Position numbers and translations under genes: made by a program | Shown: positions 43,958 through 52,972 of the stretch, one piece after another | Layout of the letters: each line of letters begins with the position of its first letter | How positions within the stretch are numbered: the first letter of the stretch is position 1 | Source of the DNA: Streptomyces sp. NBC_00414 | GTDB lineage: Bacteria > Actinomycetota > Actinomycetes > Streptomycetales > Streptomycetaceae | Reading direction: 5' to 3' | Assembly: GCF_036038375.1 (NCBI RefSeq) | Contig: NZ_CP107935.1 | Location: 2,914,001-2,978,000, forward strand | DNA length: 64,000 nucleotides | Notes under the pieces: model-generated | The model's input: only the letters and a program-made list of their open reading frames with translations | Told to the model about the DNA's origin: nothing | Databases searched by the model: none

Positions 43958-44010
43958 GCCGGACCCGAGCCGGACATGCGGCCGGACGAGAAGCCGGACC
44001 GCGCAGACGA

Positions 44011-44048
44011 CGACGGGCCGCATTCCCCATGGGGAATGCGGCCCGTCG
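44011..44048. terminator. Perfect hairpin terminator after DUF3710
   Basis: A 17-bp stem (CGACGGGCCGCATTCCC and its complement) around a CATG loop, 40 bases past the DUF3710 stop. Confidence 0.9.
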
Positions 44049-44088
44049 CGCACGTCCGTGCACACGTCCCGCGCGGCTGTGGATACGG

Positions 44089-44850
44089 CTAGCGGACCTC
44101 GGTGATCTCCGGGCCGCGCTGCAACTGCCCCATGCCGCCGGAGAAGCGGGACCCGGCCTGCTCCTCCTGCTGCACACCCTCAGCGACCATCTGCGCGTCG
44201 TCCGGCAACTTCAGCACGATCGGGTCGCGCGGGGCCATCGGGCCCTCTCCGCGGACCACCACGGTGTCCTGGAAGATCTGCTCCAGCAGACCCGCGGCCT
44301 GCGGCTGCACCGCGCCCTGCCCGGAGATCACTCCGCGCAGGAACCAGCGGGGGCCGTCCACACCGATGAACCGGACGACCTGGAAGCCGCCCGTGCCGTC
44401 CGGCAGCTGCACCGGTACCTGAGCGCGCAGCTCCCAGCCCAGCGGTCCCTCGACCTCGTCGATGACCCCGCCCTGCTGGGTGATGCCGGTGGCGATCTCC
44501 TCGCGCACCTCGCCCCAGATGCCCTCGCGCTTGGGAGCCGCGAATGCCTGCAGCTGGACGGCGCTGTCCTTCAGCACCACCGTGGCCGCGACGATCGCGT
44601 CACCCGCGACCTCCACCCGGAGCTCCATGCCGTCGACCCCGGGCACGAAAAGGCCACCCAGGTCGACCCGGCCGTCGGCCGGATCGCGCACCTCGGTGCT
44701 GTCCCAGGGCCCGTCGGGACGCGGCTCCGGTTCGAGCCTCACGCGCTCGCGCTCCGCCCCGTCCGCCTCAGTGTCGACGCCGTCGACGACCTGCTCGGCC
44801 TCGCCCGCCGCGTCCTCGGCGGCACTGCCCTTCTTGCGACGTCCGAACAC
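44089..44850 (-). CDS. DUF3710 protein
   Basis: 253 residues from GTG 44850 (FGRRKKGSAAEDAAG), with GGAAGG upstream. Family blocks: DLGGLFVPGVDGMELRVEVA, DSAVQLQAFAAPKREGIWGE, LGWELRAQVPVQLPDGTGGF and FIGVDGPRWFLRGVISGQGA. DUF3710 is actinobacterial and uncharacterised. One base separates it from the dut stop, so it belongs to the PaaI-dut operon. A terminator follows. Confidence 0.93.
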   Translation of the reverse strand: MFGRRKKGSAAEDAAGEAEQVVDGVDTEADGAERERVRLEPEPRPDGPWDSTEVRDPADGRVDLGGLFVPGVDGMELRVEVAGDAIVAATVVLKDSAVQLQAFAAPKREGIWGEVREEIATGITQQGGVIDEVEGPLGWELRAQVPVQLPDGTGGFQVVRFIGVDGPRWFLRGVISGQGAVQPQAAGLLEQIFQDTVVVRGEGPMAPRDPIVLKLPDDAQMVAEGVQQEEQAGSRFSGGMGQLQRGPEITEVR

Positions 44851-44851
44851 G

Positions 44852-45373
44852 TCACTGTCCTTCCCGGTCGGATACGACCGAAGCGTATCGATTCCCACCC
44901 GTTGTGCCGCCCACCGCGGAATGTCCGCCGGTGGACCCGAAGCCCCCTGCGGCCCGCGCCGAGTCGGGAAGCTCCGCGACTTCCTGGAAGCTCACCTTCT
45001 CGACCTGCTGGACGACCAGTTGGGCAATCCGGTCGAAGCGCTCGAACCGCACGGACTCGCGCGGGTCGAGATTCACCACGATCACCTTGATCTCCCCACG
45101 GTACCCGGCATCAACCGTCCCCGGGGCATTCACGAGGGCGACACCGCAGCGGGCGGCCAGCCCCGAACGCGGGTGCACGAAGGCCGCGTACCCCTCGGGA
45201 AGCGCGATGCACACCCCCGTGGGGAGCACGGCACGTTCGCCGGGCTCCAGCACATGGCTCTCGGTGGTCCGCAGGTCCGCGCCGGCGTCGCCGGGATGCG
45301 CGTACTGCGGAAGCGGTACGTCCGGGTCGACGCGCTTGATCAGCACGCCGACCGGGGCCTGGGCGGGGGTCAC
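44852..45373 (-). CDS. dut: dUTP diphosphatase
   Basis: 173 residues from GTG 45373. All five trimeric dUTPase motifs are visible: DAGADL, PRSGLAAR, LVNAPGTVDAGYRGEI, RIAQLV and the C-terminal GGFGSTG. It hydrolyses dUTP to dUMP and PPi, keeping uracil out of DNA. GTGA overlap with the PaaI gene upstream and a one-base gap to DUF3710 downstream make a tight operon. Confidence 0.97.
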   Translation of the reverse strand: MTPAQAPVGVLIKRVDPDVPLPQYAHPGDAGADLRTTESHVLEPGERAVLPTGVCIALPEGYAAFVHPRSGLAARCGVALVNAPGTVDAGYRGEIKVIVVNLDPRESVRFERFDRIAQLVVQQVEKVSFQEVAELPDSARAAGGFGSTGGHSAVGGTTGGNRYASVVSDREGQ

Positions 45374-45954
45374 GGGTTCACCTCGAAAGCGCGGGCACGG
45401 CGGACCTGGTCGGGGTCGTCCATGGCCGCCCGGATCTCCTCCGGCCGGCCGTTGTCGACGAAGTGGTCGACCTTCACCTCGATGAAGAGAGCGTCCGCAC
45501 GGACGGCGACGGGCCCCTCGGGGCCACCGATCCGTCCCGTGGCGGACGAGTAGATCTTGCGTCCGGCCACCGCGGTGACCTCGGCCTCCAGATACAGCAC
45601 GGTACCCACGGGCACGGGCCGTACGAAGTCGGTCTCCAGGCGGCCGGTCACGGCGATGGTGCGCAGCAGCCAGTTCAGCGAGCCGAGGGTCTCGTCGAGG
45701 GCACTGGCGAGGACACCGCCGTGCGCCAGACCGGGAGCGCCCTGGTGCGCGGACTGCACGGTGAACTCCGCGGTGATCTTCACCCCTTCGTCCGCCCGGG
45801 CCTCGAGGTGCAGCCCGTGCGGCTGTCCGCCGCCGCAGCCGAAGCACTTGTCGTAGTGCGCGCCGAGCAGCTCGCCCGGTGCGGGCGCGTCGGGATGGCG
45901 CACCGGCGCCACGGCGTCGGCCGGGGGCCGCAGGGCCGAAGATGTACCACTCAC
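45370..45954 (-). CDS. PaaI-family hotdog thioesterase
   Basis: 194 residues from GTG 45954. An N-terminal cysteine block (YDKCFGCGGGQPHGLHL) is followed by the hotdog signature GLAHGGVLASALDETLGS and VRPVPVGTVLYLEAEVTAVA. It probably hydrolyses an acyl-CoA; the substrate is unknown. First gene of the PaaI-dut-DUF3710 operon. Confidence 0.9.
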   Translation of the reverse strand: MSGTSSALRPPADAVAPVRHPDAPAPGELLGAHYDKCFGCGGGQPHGLHLEARADEGVKITAEFTVQSAHQGAPGLAHGGVLASALDETLGSLNWLLRTIAVTGRLETDFVRPVPVGTVLYLEAEVTAVAGRKIYSSATGRIGGPEGPVAVRADALFIEVKVDHFVDNGRPEEIRAAMDDPDQVRRARAFEVNP

Positions 45955-46012
45955 AGGCGCAGACCTTACCTCCGCGTCAGCGGACCGCACGCACCGTGGC
46001 AGGCTTGGCGGT

Positions 46013-46474
46013 ATGCAGCCCTTGGCCTCGCCGTACGAAGAACGTCTGACCGCGCCCCGCTCCTGGTGGTTCGTCTGCCTGCTGGTGGGCGTCTCGATGG
46101 CGCTGATCCTGCTCCCCTTCGGCACGCTGCCCCTGCTGGGCGGCCTGGTCGGCGGCACGGCGGTGTCGGCGGTGGTGGCCAGTTCGTACGGCTCCGCGCG
46201 GATTCGCGTGGTGGGCGGCGCGCTGATCGCGGGCGAGGCCCGGATCCCGGTCTCCGCCCTGGGCGAGGCACACGTCCTCGACCCCGAAGAGGCCCGCGCC
46301 TGGCGCTCGTTCAAGGCCGACGCGCGCGCCCACATGCTGTTGCGCGCCTACGTCCCGACGGCCCTGCGCGTGGACATCACCGACCCGGCGGACCCGACCC
46401 CGTACGTATATCTGTCGACCCGCGACCCGGAGCGTCTGGCGGCGGCACTGGAAGCGGCGCGGGCGTCCGCGTAG
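46013..46474 (+). CDS. DUF3093 membrane protein
   Basis: 153 residues. Two transmembrane helices (WWFVCLLVGVSMALILLPFG and the next hydrophobic run) precede a small domain with IRVVGGALIAGEARIPVSAL and DPADPTPYVYLSTRDPERLA. This is typical of actinobacterial DUF3093, of unknown function. It is divergent from the PaaI operon and ends at a hairpin terminator. Confidence 0.92.
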   Translation: MQPLASPYEERLTAPRSWWFVCLLVGVSMALILLPFGTLPLLGGLVGGTAVSAVVASSYGSARIRVVGGALIAGEARIPVSALGEAHVLDPEEARAWRSFKADARAHMLLRAYVPTALRVDITDPADPTPYVYLSTRDPERLAAALEAARASA

Positions 46475-46546
46475 ACAGACCGCGACCCTGACCGGCCCCA
46501 CCCGCGGGACCCGCCCACCGGGACCGCAACGGGGCCGAAACCGAAC

Positions 46547-46580
46547 AAGATTCCGTACGCGTACCCGTACGGAATCTTTT
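46547..46580. terminator. Perfect hairpin terminator after DUF3093
   Basis: AAGATTCCGTACG and its complement separated by a short loop, followed by a T-run; convergent between DUF3093 and the minus-strand gene that follows. Confidence 0.95.
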
Positions 46581-46633
46581 CCTTTCACGGGTCAGAACTT
46601 TGCCCGCCGACAGCGGGCGGCGGTCCCGGTGGG

Positions 46634-47530
46634 TCAGTGCCCCAGCTCTCCGCGGAGGTCGCCCAGGCTCAGCGGGTCGGCCGGCTCCTCCAGCGGCGGC
46701 AGCGCCGGGAGGGCGTCCCAGGGCACCTGGACCTTGCGAAGGTCTCTGCGCACCCGGTCCGCGAGCTTTCTCGTGTCACGGCGGTTCATGAGGGCCCCGA
46801 CGGCCGCGCCCACCATGAAGGGCATCAGGTTCGGCAGGTTCCGGACGGTGCGCTTCATGATCTGCTGGCGCAGCTCGCGCTTCATCTGGCCCCCGAGGGC
46901 CGAATTGAACGTCGACGGCTTGGTCACGTCGATGCCGCGCTCCTGCGACCACGAGTTCAGATACGTGGTGGAGCGCTCTTTCAGGTTGCCCGGCGGACGC
47001 AGGCCGTAGACCTCGTACAGCTCGGCGATCAGCTTCAGCTCGATCGCGGCGACGCCCGTGACCTCGGCGGCCAGTTCCGTGGGCATGGCGGGCGGCACGG
47101 GCATCATCGCGGCGGCGCCGACGCCCGCGCCCACGGTGGACGTCGCGTTGCACGCGCCCGCGACGATCTTGTCCGCGAGCTGTTCGGGCCCCAGGCCCGG
47201 AAACTGTTTCCGGAGTGCGGCGAGGTCGCGTACGGGGATCCGCGGGGCGATCTCGATGATGCGGTCGGTGACGTACGCCAGGCCCGCTCTGGCCCGGCTG
47301 CCGCCTCTACGGACGCCTTCCTTGACCCCGTGGCCGACGGCGGCCGCTCGGCGTCTGGCGACAGGCGCCTTGGTCACCGGCACCTCCAGGGCGCCGGAAG
47401 CGCCTGTCGCGTCCACTGCTTCGAGCGAGGCCGGGTGGCCCCGCTCGTCGTCTTGCAAGCCGTCCTGAGACGGACCGGCCGCTCCCCGGTCACGAAAGCG
47501 GCGCTTCCAGGGCGGGGTCGAGCCTGTCAC
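46634..47530 (-). CDS. Hypothetical protein, EcsC-like
   Basis: 298 residues, GTG start. The central part, YVTDRIIEIAPRIPVRDLAA, then GAGVGAAAMMPVPPAMPTEL and ELKLIAELYEVYGLRPPGNL, followed by LPNLMPFMVGAAVGALMNRR, matches the glycine-rich helical EcsC-like type. It has a basic, disordered N-terminus. Function unknown. It lies downstream of DUF4193, 13 bases apart, probably in one transcript. Confidence 0.75.
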   Translation of the reverse strand: MTGSTPPWKRRFRDRGAAGPSQDGLQDDERGHPASLEAVDATGASGALEVPVTKAPVARRRAAAVGHGVKEGVRRGGSRARAGLAYVTDRIIEIAPRIPVRDLAALRKQFPGLGPEQLADKIVAGACNATSTVGAGVGAAAMMPVPPAMPTELAAEVTGVAAIELKLIAELYEVYGLRPPGNLKERSTTYLNSWSQERGIDVTKPSTFNSALGGQMKRELRQQIMKRTVRNLPNLMPFMVGAAVGALMNRRDTRKLADRVRRDLRKVQVPWDALPALPPLEEPADPLSLGDLRGELGH

Positions 47531-47543
47531 GGCCGACCCTGCC

Positions 47544-47840
47544 TCAGTCGCAGTCGCGGCAGATCGGCTGGCCGTTCTTCTCTCGGGCCAGCTGGCTGCG
47601 GTGGTGGACCAGGAAGCAGCTCATGCAGGTGAACTCGTCCTGCTGCTTCGGCAGGACCCTGACGGCCAGTTCCTCGTTGGAAAGGTCCGCTCCGGGCAGT
47701 TCCAGGCCTTCGGCGGCCTCGAACTCGTCCACGTCGACCGCCGAAGTCGACTTGTCGTTCCGGCGAGCCTTCAGTTCTTCAAGGCTGTCCGAGTCGACGT
47801 CGTCGTCGGTCTTGCGTGGGGTGTCGTAATCCGTTGCCAT
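47544..47840 (-). CDS. DUF4193 protein
   Basis: 98 residues from ATG 47840 with GGGGAG upstream. It opens MATDYDTPRKTDDDVDSDSL, then carries the acidic block and a C-terminal zinc-binding pattern CMSCFLVHHRSQLAREKN ... CRDCD. DUF4193 is conserved in actinobacteria and of unknown function; the CxxC pairs suggest zinc. Confidence 0.95.
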   Translation of the reverse strand: MATDYDTPRKTDDDVDSDSLEELKARRNDKSTSAVDVDEFEAAEGLELPGADLSNEELAVRVLPKQQDEFTCMSCFLVHHRSQLAREKNGQPICRDCD

Positions 47841-48004
47841 GTCGCTCTCCCCCTCTGGGTGTCTGCGGTGTCTCAGCGCAGGTAACGCGTGAGAGGCCGG
47901 ACTTGTGCCCGACCTGAGGCGGAGATTTTGCCTCACATCAAGGTCTGTTACTCAATCGACACCCAACCGGACTCCTGAGGAGTGATCGGCTTGGATGGCG
48001 AAGC

Positions 48005-48022
48005 GGACCGTACACGGTCCGA
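48005..48022. promoter_or_regulatory. Inverted repeat in DUF4193 upstream region
   Basis: CGGACCG TACA CGGTCCG forms a small stem; a second palindrome ACTCCTGAGGAGT lies at 47972-47984. Either may be a regulatory stem. Confidence 0.3.
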
Positions 48023-48145
48023 ATGCCGCACTTCAAAGGCGTCTCACCGTGTACTTCCCGTGATCTCGACCCCCGAAAACCCGGATTTTCCCGGCTTTCC
48101 GGCAACCTTATTGATCACGGAGGGTAGATGGCCGGAAATTCGCCC

Positions 48146-48159
48146 TGTGATCGATCACA
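48146..48159. promoter_or_regulatory. TGTGATCGATCACA palindrome
   Basis: A perfect 14-base palindrome in the 390-base gap between CutS and DUF4193. It resembles a Crp-like half-site pair but with 4 instead of 6 bases between TGTGA and TCACA. The rest of the gap holds no gene. Confidence 0.35.
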
Positions 48160-48231
48160 CACGAGCGTGCCTTTTGTCTGCCCAGAAAATTCCGCGCAAA
48201 GCGAACATCCTCGCGTGTCGGCGACATGGTC

Positions 48232-49473
48232 TCAGATAGGTAGGGCGACTCGCATCACCAGGCCACCTCCCTCACGCGGCTCCGCGACGATATGGCCGCC
48301 GTGCGCGCGGGCCACCGACCTGGCGATGGACAGTCCGAGGCCCACACCCTTGTCACTTCCCGTCCGCTCGGTACGCAGCCGCCGGAAAGGCTCGAAAAGA
48401 TTGTCGATCTCGTACGCGGGGACCACGGGACCGGTGTTGGAGACCGTGAGGACCGCCTGGCCGTGCAGTACCTCCGTGACGACCTCGACCCAGCCGTCCT
48501 CCGCCACGTTGTACCGCACGGCGTTCTGGACGAGGTTCAGGGCGATCCGCTCCAGGAGGACGCCGTTGCCCTGGACGACCGCCGCGGCCCGCTCCCCACG
48601 CACCTCCACGCCCTTCACGTCCGCCTCGCCGCGCACCTGGTCTATGGCCTGCGAGGCGACCTCGGCGAGGTCCACCGGCTTGCGCTCGACGATCTGGTTG
48701 TCGCTGCGGGCGAGCAGCAGCAGGCCCTCGACGAGCTGCTCACTGCGCTCGTTGGTGGCCAGCAGGGTCTTGCCCAGCTGCTGCAGCTCCATGGGTGCGC
48801 CCGGATCGGACAGGTGCACCTCCAGGAGCGTGCGGTTGATCGCCAGGGGTGTCCGCAGCTCGTGCGAGGCGTTCCCGACGAACCGCTGCTGGGCCGTGAA
48901 GGCCCGCTGCAGCCGTTCCAGCATGTCGTCGAAGGTGTCCGCCAGCTCCTTGAGCTCGTCGTCCGGGCCGTCCAGCTCGATCCGCCGGGACAGGTCCGAG
49001 CCCGCCACCGCACGCGCGGTACGGGTGATCCTGCCCAGCGGCGACAGGACCCGCCCGGCCATCGCGTAACCGAAGGCGAACGCGATCACGGCGAGACCGA
49101 GCAGCGCCATCAGGGAACGGCTGAGCAGCCCGTCCAGGGCGTGCTGCCGCTGGACGGCGGTGCACTCCTTGAGCATGGAGTTCAGCTCTTGGTTGTCGCC
49201 CGCCCCGCTCAGCTGCGGACAGGTCGCACTGGTGAGTTCGAGGTTGCTGCCGGTCACCTGGAAGTCGACGCCGCTGCCCTCGTGCAGTGCCTGGGCCGCG
49301 AGCAGATAGATGATCGACAGCAGCAGGATGCCGGCGATCAGGAACATCCCGCCGTACAGCAGCGTGAGGCGTATACGGATGGTCGGGCGCAGCCACGGGA
49401 ACGGCGGTTCCGGCTTCCTGGGGTCCCAGGTGGGTTTCGGGGGCGCCTTGGGAGGAGCGGGTGTCGTGGTCAT
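48232..49473 (-). CDS. cutS: CutS sensor histidine kinase
   Basis: 413 residues. Two transmembrane helices (about 37-60 and 120-140) bracket an extracellular sensor of about 60 residues. This carries exactly two cysteines, C85 and C104 (TSATCPQLSG and LKECTAVQ). HAMP, the H-box NASHELRTPLAINR (H204) and the ATPase domain follow. Published work on Streptomyces CutRS ties it to secretion stress through extracellular cysteines. It is the partner of CutR, whose stop lies 6 bases before the start. Confidence 0.95.
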   Translation of the reverse strand: MTTTPAPPKAPPKPTWDPRKPEPPFPWLRPTIRIRLTLLYGGMFLIAGILLLSIIYLLAAQALHEGSGVDFQVTGSNLELTSATCPQLSGAGDNQELNSMLKECTAVQRQHALDGLLSRSLMALLGLAVIAFAFGYAMAGRVLSPLGRITRTARAVAGSDLSRRIELDGPDDELKELADTFDDMLERLQRAFTAQQRFVGNASHELRTPLAINRTLLEVHLSDPGAPMELQQLGKTLLATNERSEQLVEGLLLLARSDNQIVERKPVDLAEVASQAIDQVRGEADVKGVEVRGERAAAVVQGNGVLLERIALNLVQNAVRYNVAEDGWVEVVTEVLHGQAVLTVSNTGPVVPAYEIDNLFEPFRRLRTERTGSDKGVGLGLSIARSVARAHGGHIVAEPREGGGLVMRVALPI

Positions 49474-49479
49474 CGGGGG

Positions 49480-50133
49480 TCAGATCCGGTATCCGGAGCC
49501 GGGCACGGTGACGATGACCGGCGGCTCGCCGAGCTTGCGGCGCAGGGTCATCACCGTGACCCGTACGACGTTGGTGAACGGGTCGGTGTTCTCGTCCCAG
49601 GCCTTCTCAAGGAGCTGCTCGGCGGAGACCACCGCGCCCTCGCTGCGCAGGAGCACCTCCAGGACGGCGAACTCCTTGGGGGCGAGCTGGACCTCCTTGC
49701 CGTCGCGGAAGACCTCGCGGCGGTTGGGGTCGAGCTTGATCCCGGCGCGCTCCAGGACGGGCGGCAGCGGCAGGCTCGTACGCCGGCCCAGGGCACGCAC
49801 GCGTGCCGTCAGCTCGCTGAACGCGAAAGGCTTGGGCAGGTAGTCGTCGGCGCCGATCTCCAGTCCCTCGACGCGGTCGCTGACGTCCCCGGAGGCCGTG
49901 AGCATCAGCACGCGCGTGGGCATGCCGAGCTCGACGATCTTCCGGCAGACGTCGTCGCCGTGCACCAGCGGGAGGTCACGGTCGAGGACGACCACGTCGT
50001 AGTCGTTGACGCCGATGCGCTCCAGGGCGGCCGCGCCGTCGTACACGACGTCGACGGCCATGGCCTCCCGGCGCAGTCCGGTGGCCACCGCATCGGCGAG
50101 CAGCTGCTCGTCCTCGACGACGAGTACACGCAC
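49480..50133 (-). CDS. cutR: CutR response regulator
   Basis: 217 residues from GTG 50133 (RVLVVEDEQLLADAVATGLR), GGAAGG upstream. Phospho-acceptor D51 (VVVLDRDLPLVHGDD), then a winged-helix output domain ending TLRRKLGEPPVIVTVPGSGY. It pairs with CutS and controls secretion-stress proteases in relatives. Confidence 0.95.
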   Translation of the reverse strand: MRVLVVEDEQLLADAVATGLRREAMAVDVVYDGAAALERIGVNDYDVVVLDRDLPLVHGDDVCRKIVELGMPTRVLMLTASGDVSDRVEGLEIGADDYLPKPFAFSELTARVRALGRRTSLPLPPVLERAGIKLDPNRREVFRDGKEVQLAPKEFAVLEVLLRSEGAVVSAEQLLEKAWDENTDPFTNVVRVTVMTLRRKLGEPPVIVTVPGSGYRI

Positions 50134-50559
50134 GTCGCTTGTCCTTCCTGTGTCCACCCGCGTAGCGCCTTCTCGGCGCGCGCGGGCGGGTCCTGATGGG
50201 GCCCTCCGGCTCAAGCACAGCCGAGCGCAGGGAGGGTGGGACTCCATCCTGCCCTTTTCGGCCATAAGTCGGCTGTAAGACGGGTTCGGGGAGCGGGAAT
50301 GCCAGATTTTCTCGGGGGGTTGAGGTTTCCGTGGAAGGGAGCGGGGGGAGGACGGATTTACACCCCGCGATCACGCTCTGCTCGTGCCGCACCACCTTGC
50401 GGTACGTCATGGTCCGCTTCCGCAGGGCGGGCGTGGGTGTCCGGCACTGACGCCGCCCGGCTGGGCAGCGCCGGGCATCCCTGGAGACGTGATCGTCCCT
50501 TCCGAACGGCACACCCCCGTGCCACCACCGACCCACGACCCAGGACGAGGGGGCGCAGC
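50134..50559. other. Intergenic region before cutR
   Basis: 426 bases with no supported gene. It must contain the cutR promoter on the minus strand and the promoter of the small gene on the plus strand; no clear operator was recognised. Confidence 0.5.
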
Positions 50560-50733
50560 ATGGACGCATTCACCGCAGGACTTCTGCAGCGCATAAGGGC
50601 GACCGAGTCCGACCTGACGATGGCTCGCGAGACCGGCGACGACTTCCTCGCGGAGGTCGAGCAGGCCGAGCTCGACGACCTGCACCGCCTCGCCGCGGAG
50701 CACGGGGTTCAGGTCGGCGTGTCACACGTCTGA
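50560..50733 (+). CDS. Conserved small actinobacterial protein
   Basis: 57 residues from ATG 50560 behind GAGGGGG. Amphipathic and acidic: MDAFTAGLLQRIRATESDLT, then ETGDDFLAEVEQAELDDLHR. I recall this short protein as conserved beside cutRS in Streptomyces. Function unknown. Confidence 0.8.
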   Translation: MDAFTAGLLQRIRATESDLTMARETGDDFLAEVEQAELDDLHRLAAEHGVQVGVSHV

Positions 50734-50747
50734 CCGAGCTCGTCACG

Positions 50748-50787
50748 AGAGCGGGGCCCCGGCAGATCCAGCCCGGGGCCCCGCTCC
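50748..50787. terminator. GC hairpin terminator between small gene and phosphatase
   Basis: Stem of about 15 bp, GAGCGGGGCCCCGG and complement, convergent between the small gene and the inositol monophosphatase. Confidence 0.9.
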
Positions 50788-50819
50788 GTCGTCCGTGTCG
50801 AGGTATTCGTCGGCGCAGG

Positions 50820-51644
50820 TCAGTCGTGCCAGGCGCCGAGTTCGTCGAGCCGGGTCTGGAGGGGCTCGAAGAGGCCGGGCGGGGCCGCGACGGTCAGGTC
50901 GGTCGAGAGGGGATCTCCGGGGCGTCCGCCGGTCAGCGCGCCCGCCTCCCGGGCGATCAGATCACCCGCCGCGTAGTCCCAGGGGTTCAGTCCACGCTCG
51001 TAGTACGCGTCCAGGCGGCCCGTGGCCACGTCGCACAGGTCGATCGCCGCCGAGCCGCCGCGGCGGATGTCCCGGACCTGGGAGATCAGCTGCCCGAGCA
51101 CCTCGGCCTGCCGGGCCCTGCGGTCCGCGAGATAGCCGAAGCCGGTGCCGACGAGGGCCAGCGCCAGGTCGGGAGCGGGCCGCACGCGCGCGGGGCGGTC
51201 GTCGACGTACGCGCCCCCGCCGAGGACGGCCCGGTAGGTCTCCGCGCGCATCGGGGCGTGCACGACACCGACGAGCGTCTCGCCGTCCTTGCGGGCCGCG
51301 ATGGAAACGGCCCAACTGGGCAGCCCGTAAAGGTAGTTGACCGTCCCGTCGATCGGGTCGATCACCCACTGGACGCCGCTGCTGCCCTTGATGTCGGCGC
51401 CCTCCTCCCCCAGTACGCCGTCGTCCGGCCTGGCGTCGGCCAGCAGGCCGGTGATCAGCTTCTCGGAGGCGATGTCCATCTCGGTGACGACGTCGACCGC
51501 GCTGGACTTGGTCGCGGCCACGCCCAGGTCGTCGGGGCGGCCGTCCCGCAGGAAGGCGCCCGCCCGGTGGGCCGCGTCGAGCGCGATCTCCAGGAGCCGG
51601 TTCTTCAGCTCGTCGTTCGCTGTGGCGGTCACGGGGCTCCTCAT
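50820..51644 (-). CDS. Inositol monophosphatase family protein
   Basis: 274 residues. Motifs: [20 protein letters not shown] (metal-binding DxD), [20 protein letters not shown] and [19 protein letters not shown]. It hydrolyses inositol-1-phosphate or related sugar phosphates. Its ATG overlaps the stop of the ferrochelatase gene (ATGA). Confidence 0.93.
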   Translation of the reverse strand: MRSPVTATANDELKNRLLEIALDAAHRAGAFLRDGRPDDLGVAATKSSAVDVVTEMDIASEKLITGLLADARPDDGVLGEEGADIKGSSGVQWVIDPIDGTVNYLYGLPSWAVSIAARKDGETLVGVVHAPMRAETYRAVLGGGAYVDDRPARVRPAPDLALALVGTGFGYLADRRARQAEVLGQLISQVRDIRRGGSAAIDLCDVATGRLDAYYERGLNPWDYAAGDLIAREAGALTGGRPGDPLSTDLTVAAPPGLFEPLQTRLDELGAWHD

Positions 51645-52810
51645 GCGTACGGGCTGTCGGCGCCCGCGGCGGCGGGCTTGGGTGCGCGGGCCGGGCAGCA
51701 GCCCACGGGGCAGAGGTCGTGGCTCGGGCCGAGAGCACCGAGCGCGCAGGGCGAAACGTCTCTGCCCTTCCCCGTGGCGTCTCCGACCTTCCCTGCGGCG
51801 TCTCCGCCCCTCTCGGTGGCGGACCGCTCCAGGACGAGGTCACGGATCGCGGCGGCGAACCTCGGGTCGGCGCCCACGGTGGCCGAGCGGCGCACCGGCA
51901 GTCCCAGCTCCGCGGCTTTCGCCGTGGCCTCCGTGTCGAGGTCGTACAGGACCTCCATGTGGTCCGAGACGAACCCGATGGGCGCCATGACGACGGCCGG
52001 GACGCCGGCGCCGTGCCGCTCCTCCAGGTGGTCGCAGATGTCCGGCTCCAGCCACGGGATGTGCGGGGCTCCCGAGCGCGACTGGTAGACGAGCCGCCAG
52101 GGGTGGTCGGTCCCGGTCCGCTCGCGCACCGCGTCGGCGATGAGACCGGCGACGTCCATGTGCTGCCGCACGTACGCCCCGCCGTCGCCGTGGCCCTCCA
52201 CCGGTCCGGAGGTGTCCGCCGCCGAGGTCGGGATCGAGTGCGTCGTGAAGGCGATGTGCGCGCCCGCGCGGACGTCCTCGGGGAGGTCGGCGAGCGACTT
52301 GCAGACGCCCTCGATCATGGGCTCGACGAAGCCCGGGTGGTTGAAGTAGTGCCGGAGCTTGTCGACCCGCGGCAGCTCCAGGCCCTCGGCCTCCAGGGTC
52401 GCCAGCGCCGCTGCCAGGTCCTCGCGATACTGCCGGCAGCCCGAGTAGGAGGCGTACGCGCTCGTGGCGAGGACCAGGACGCGGCGGCGGCCGTCGGCTA
52501 CCGCTTCCCGCAGGGTGTCGGTCAGATACGGGCCCCAGTTCCGGTTGCCCCAGTACACGGGCAGGTCCAGGCCGTGCTCCGCGAAGTCCTTGCGCAGGGC
52601 GTCCAGCAGGGCGCGGTTCTGGTCGTTGATCGGGCTGACCCCGCCGAACAGGAAGTAGTGCTGCCCCACTTCCTTGAGGCGTTCCTTGGGGATGCCCCGG
52701 CCCCGCGTCACGTTCTCCAGGAACGGGACCACCTCGTCGGGGCCCTCGGGGCCGCCGAAGGAGAGCAGGAGCAGGGCGTCGTAGGGGGTGGCATCGAGCG
52801 CGTCTCGCAT
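51641..52810 (-). CDS. cpfC: Coproporphyrin III ferrochelatase
   Basis: 389 residues from ATG 52810. Ferrochelatase landmarks: [59 protein letters not shown] (catalytic His) and [19 protein letters not shown]. Actinobacterial CpfC enzymes bind a [2Fe-2S] cluster. C125 ([12 protein letters not shown]) and three C-terminal cysteines ([11 protein letters not shown]) are candidates. It inserts iron into coproporphyrin in the actinobacterial haem pathway. An iron-box-like palindrome lies upstream. Confidence 0.93.
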   Translation of the reverse strand: MRDALDATPYDALLLLSFGGPEGPDEVVPFLENVTRGRGIPKERLKEVGQHYFLFGGVSPINDQNRALLDALRKDFAEHGLDLPVYWGNRNWGPYLTDTLREAVADGRRRVLVLATSAYASYSGCRQYREDLAAALATLEAEGLELPRVDKLRHYFNHPGFVEPMIEGVCKSLADLPEDVRAGAHIAFTTHSIPTSAADTSGPVEGHGDGGAYVRQHMDVAGLIADAVRERTGTDHPWRLVYQSRSGAPHIPWLEPDICDHLEERHGAGVPAVVMAPIGFVSDHMEVLYDLDTEATAKAAELGLPVRRSATVGADPRFAAAIRDLVLERSATERGGDAAGKVGDATGKGRDVSPCALGALGPSHDLCPVGCCPARAPKPAAAGADSPYA

Positions 52811-52897
52811 GCCTCGATCCTGCCACCCGCTTCTGACAGCCGGGCATCGGCGGGGGCCGAACGGCAGGTGGACGGAGTGCCCGGGGAAATCCTCAGA

Positions 52898-52918
52898 TGA
52901 GTTAGGGTCGCCTGACTC
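52898..52918. promoter_or_regulatory. Candidate iron box (DmdR/IdeR-like)
   Basis: TTAGGGTCGCCTGA forms a palindrome TTAGG-N4-CCTGA, close to the core of the actinobacterial iron box. It lies between the divergent ferrochelatase and MFS genes. Confidence 0.4.
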
Positions 52919-52972
52919 GTAAGCTGTATCGGCCAGCTTCACGCCTTACCGGACCCTCACCGGAGACCTCCC

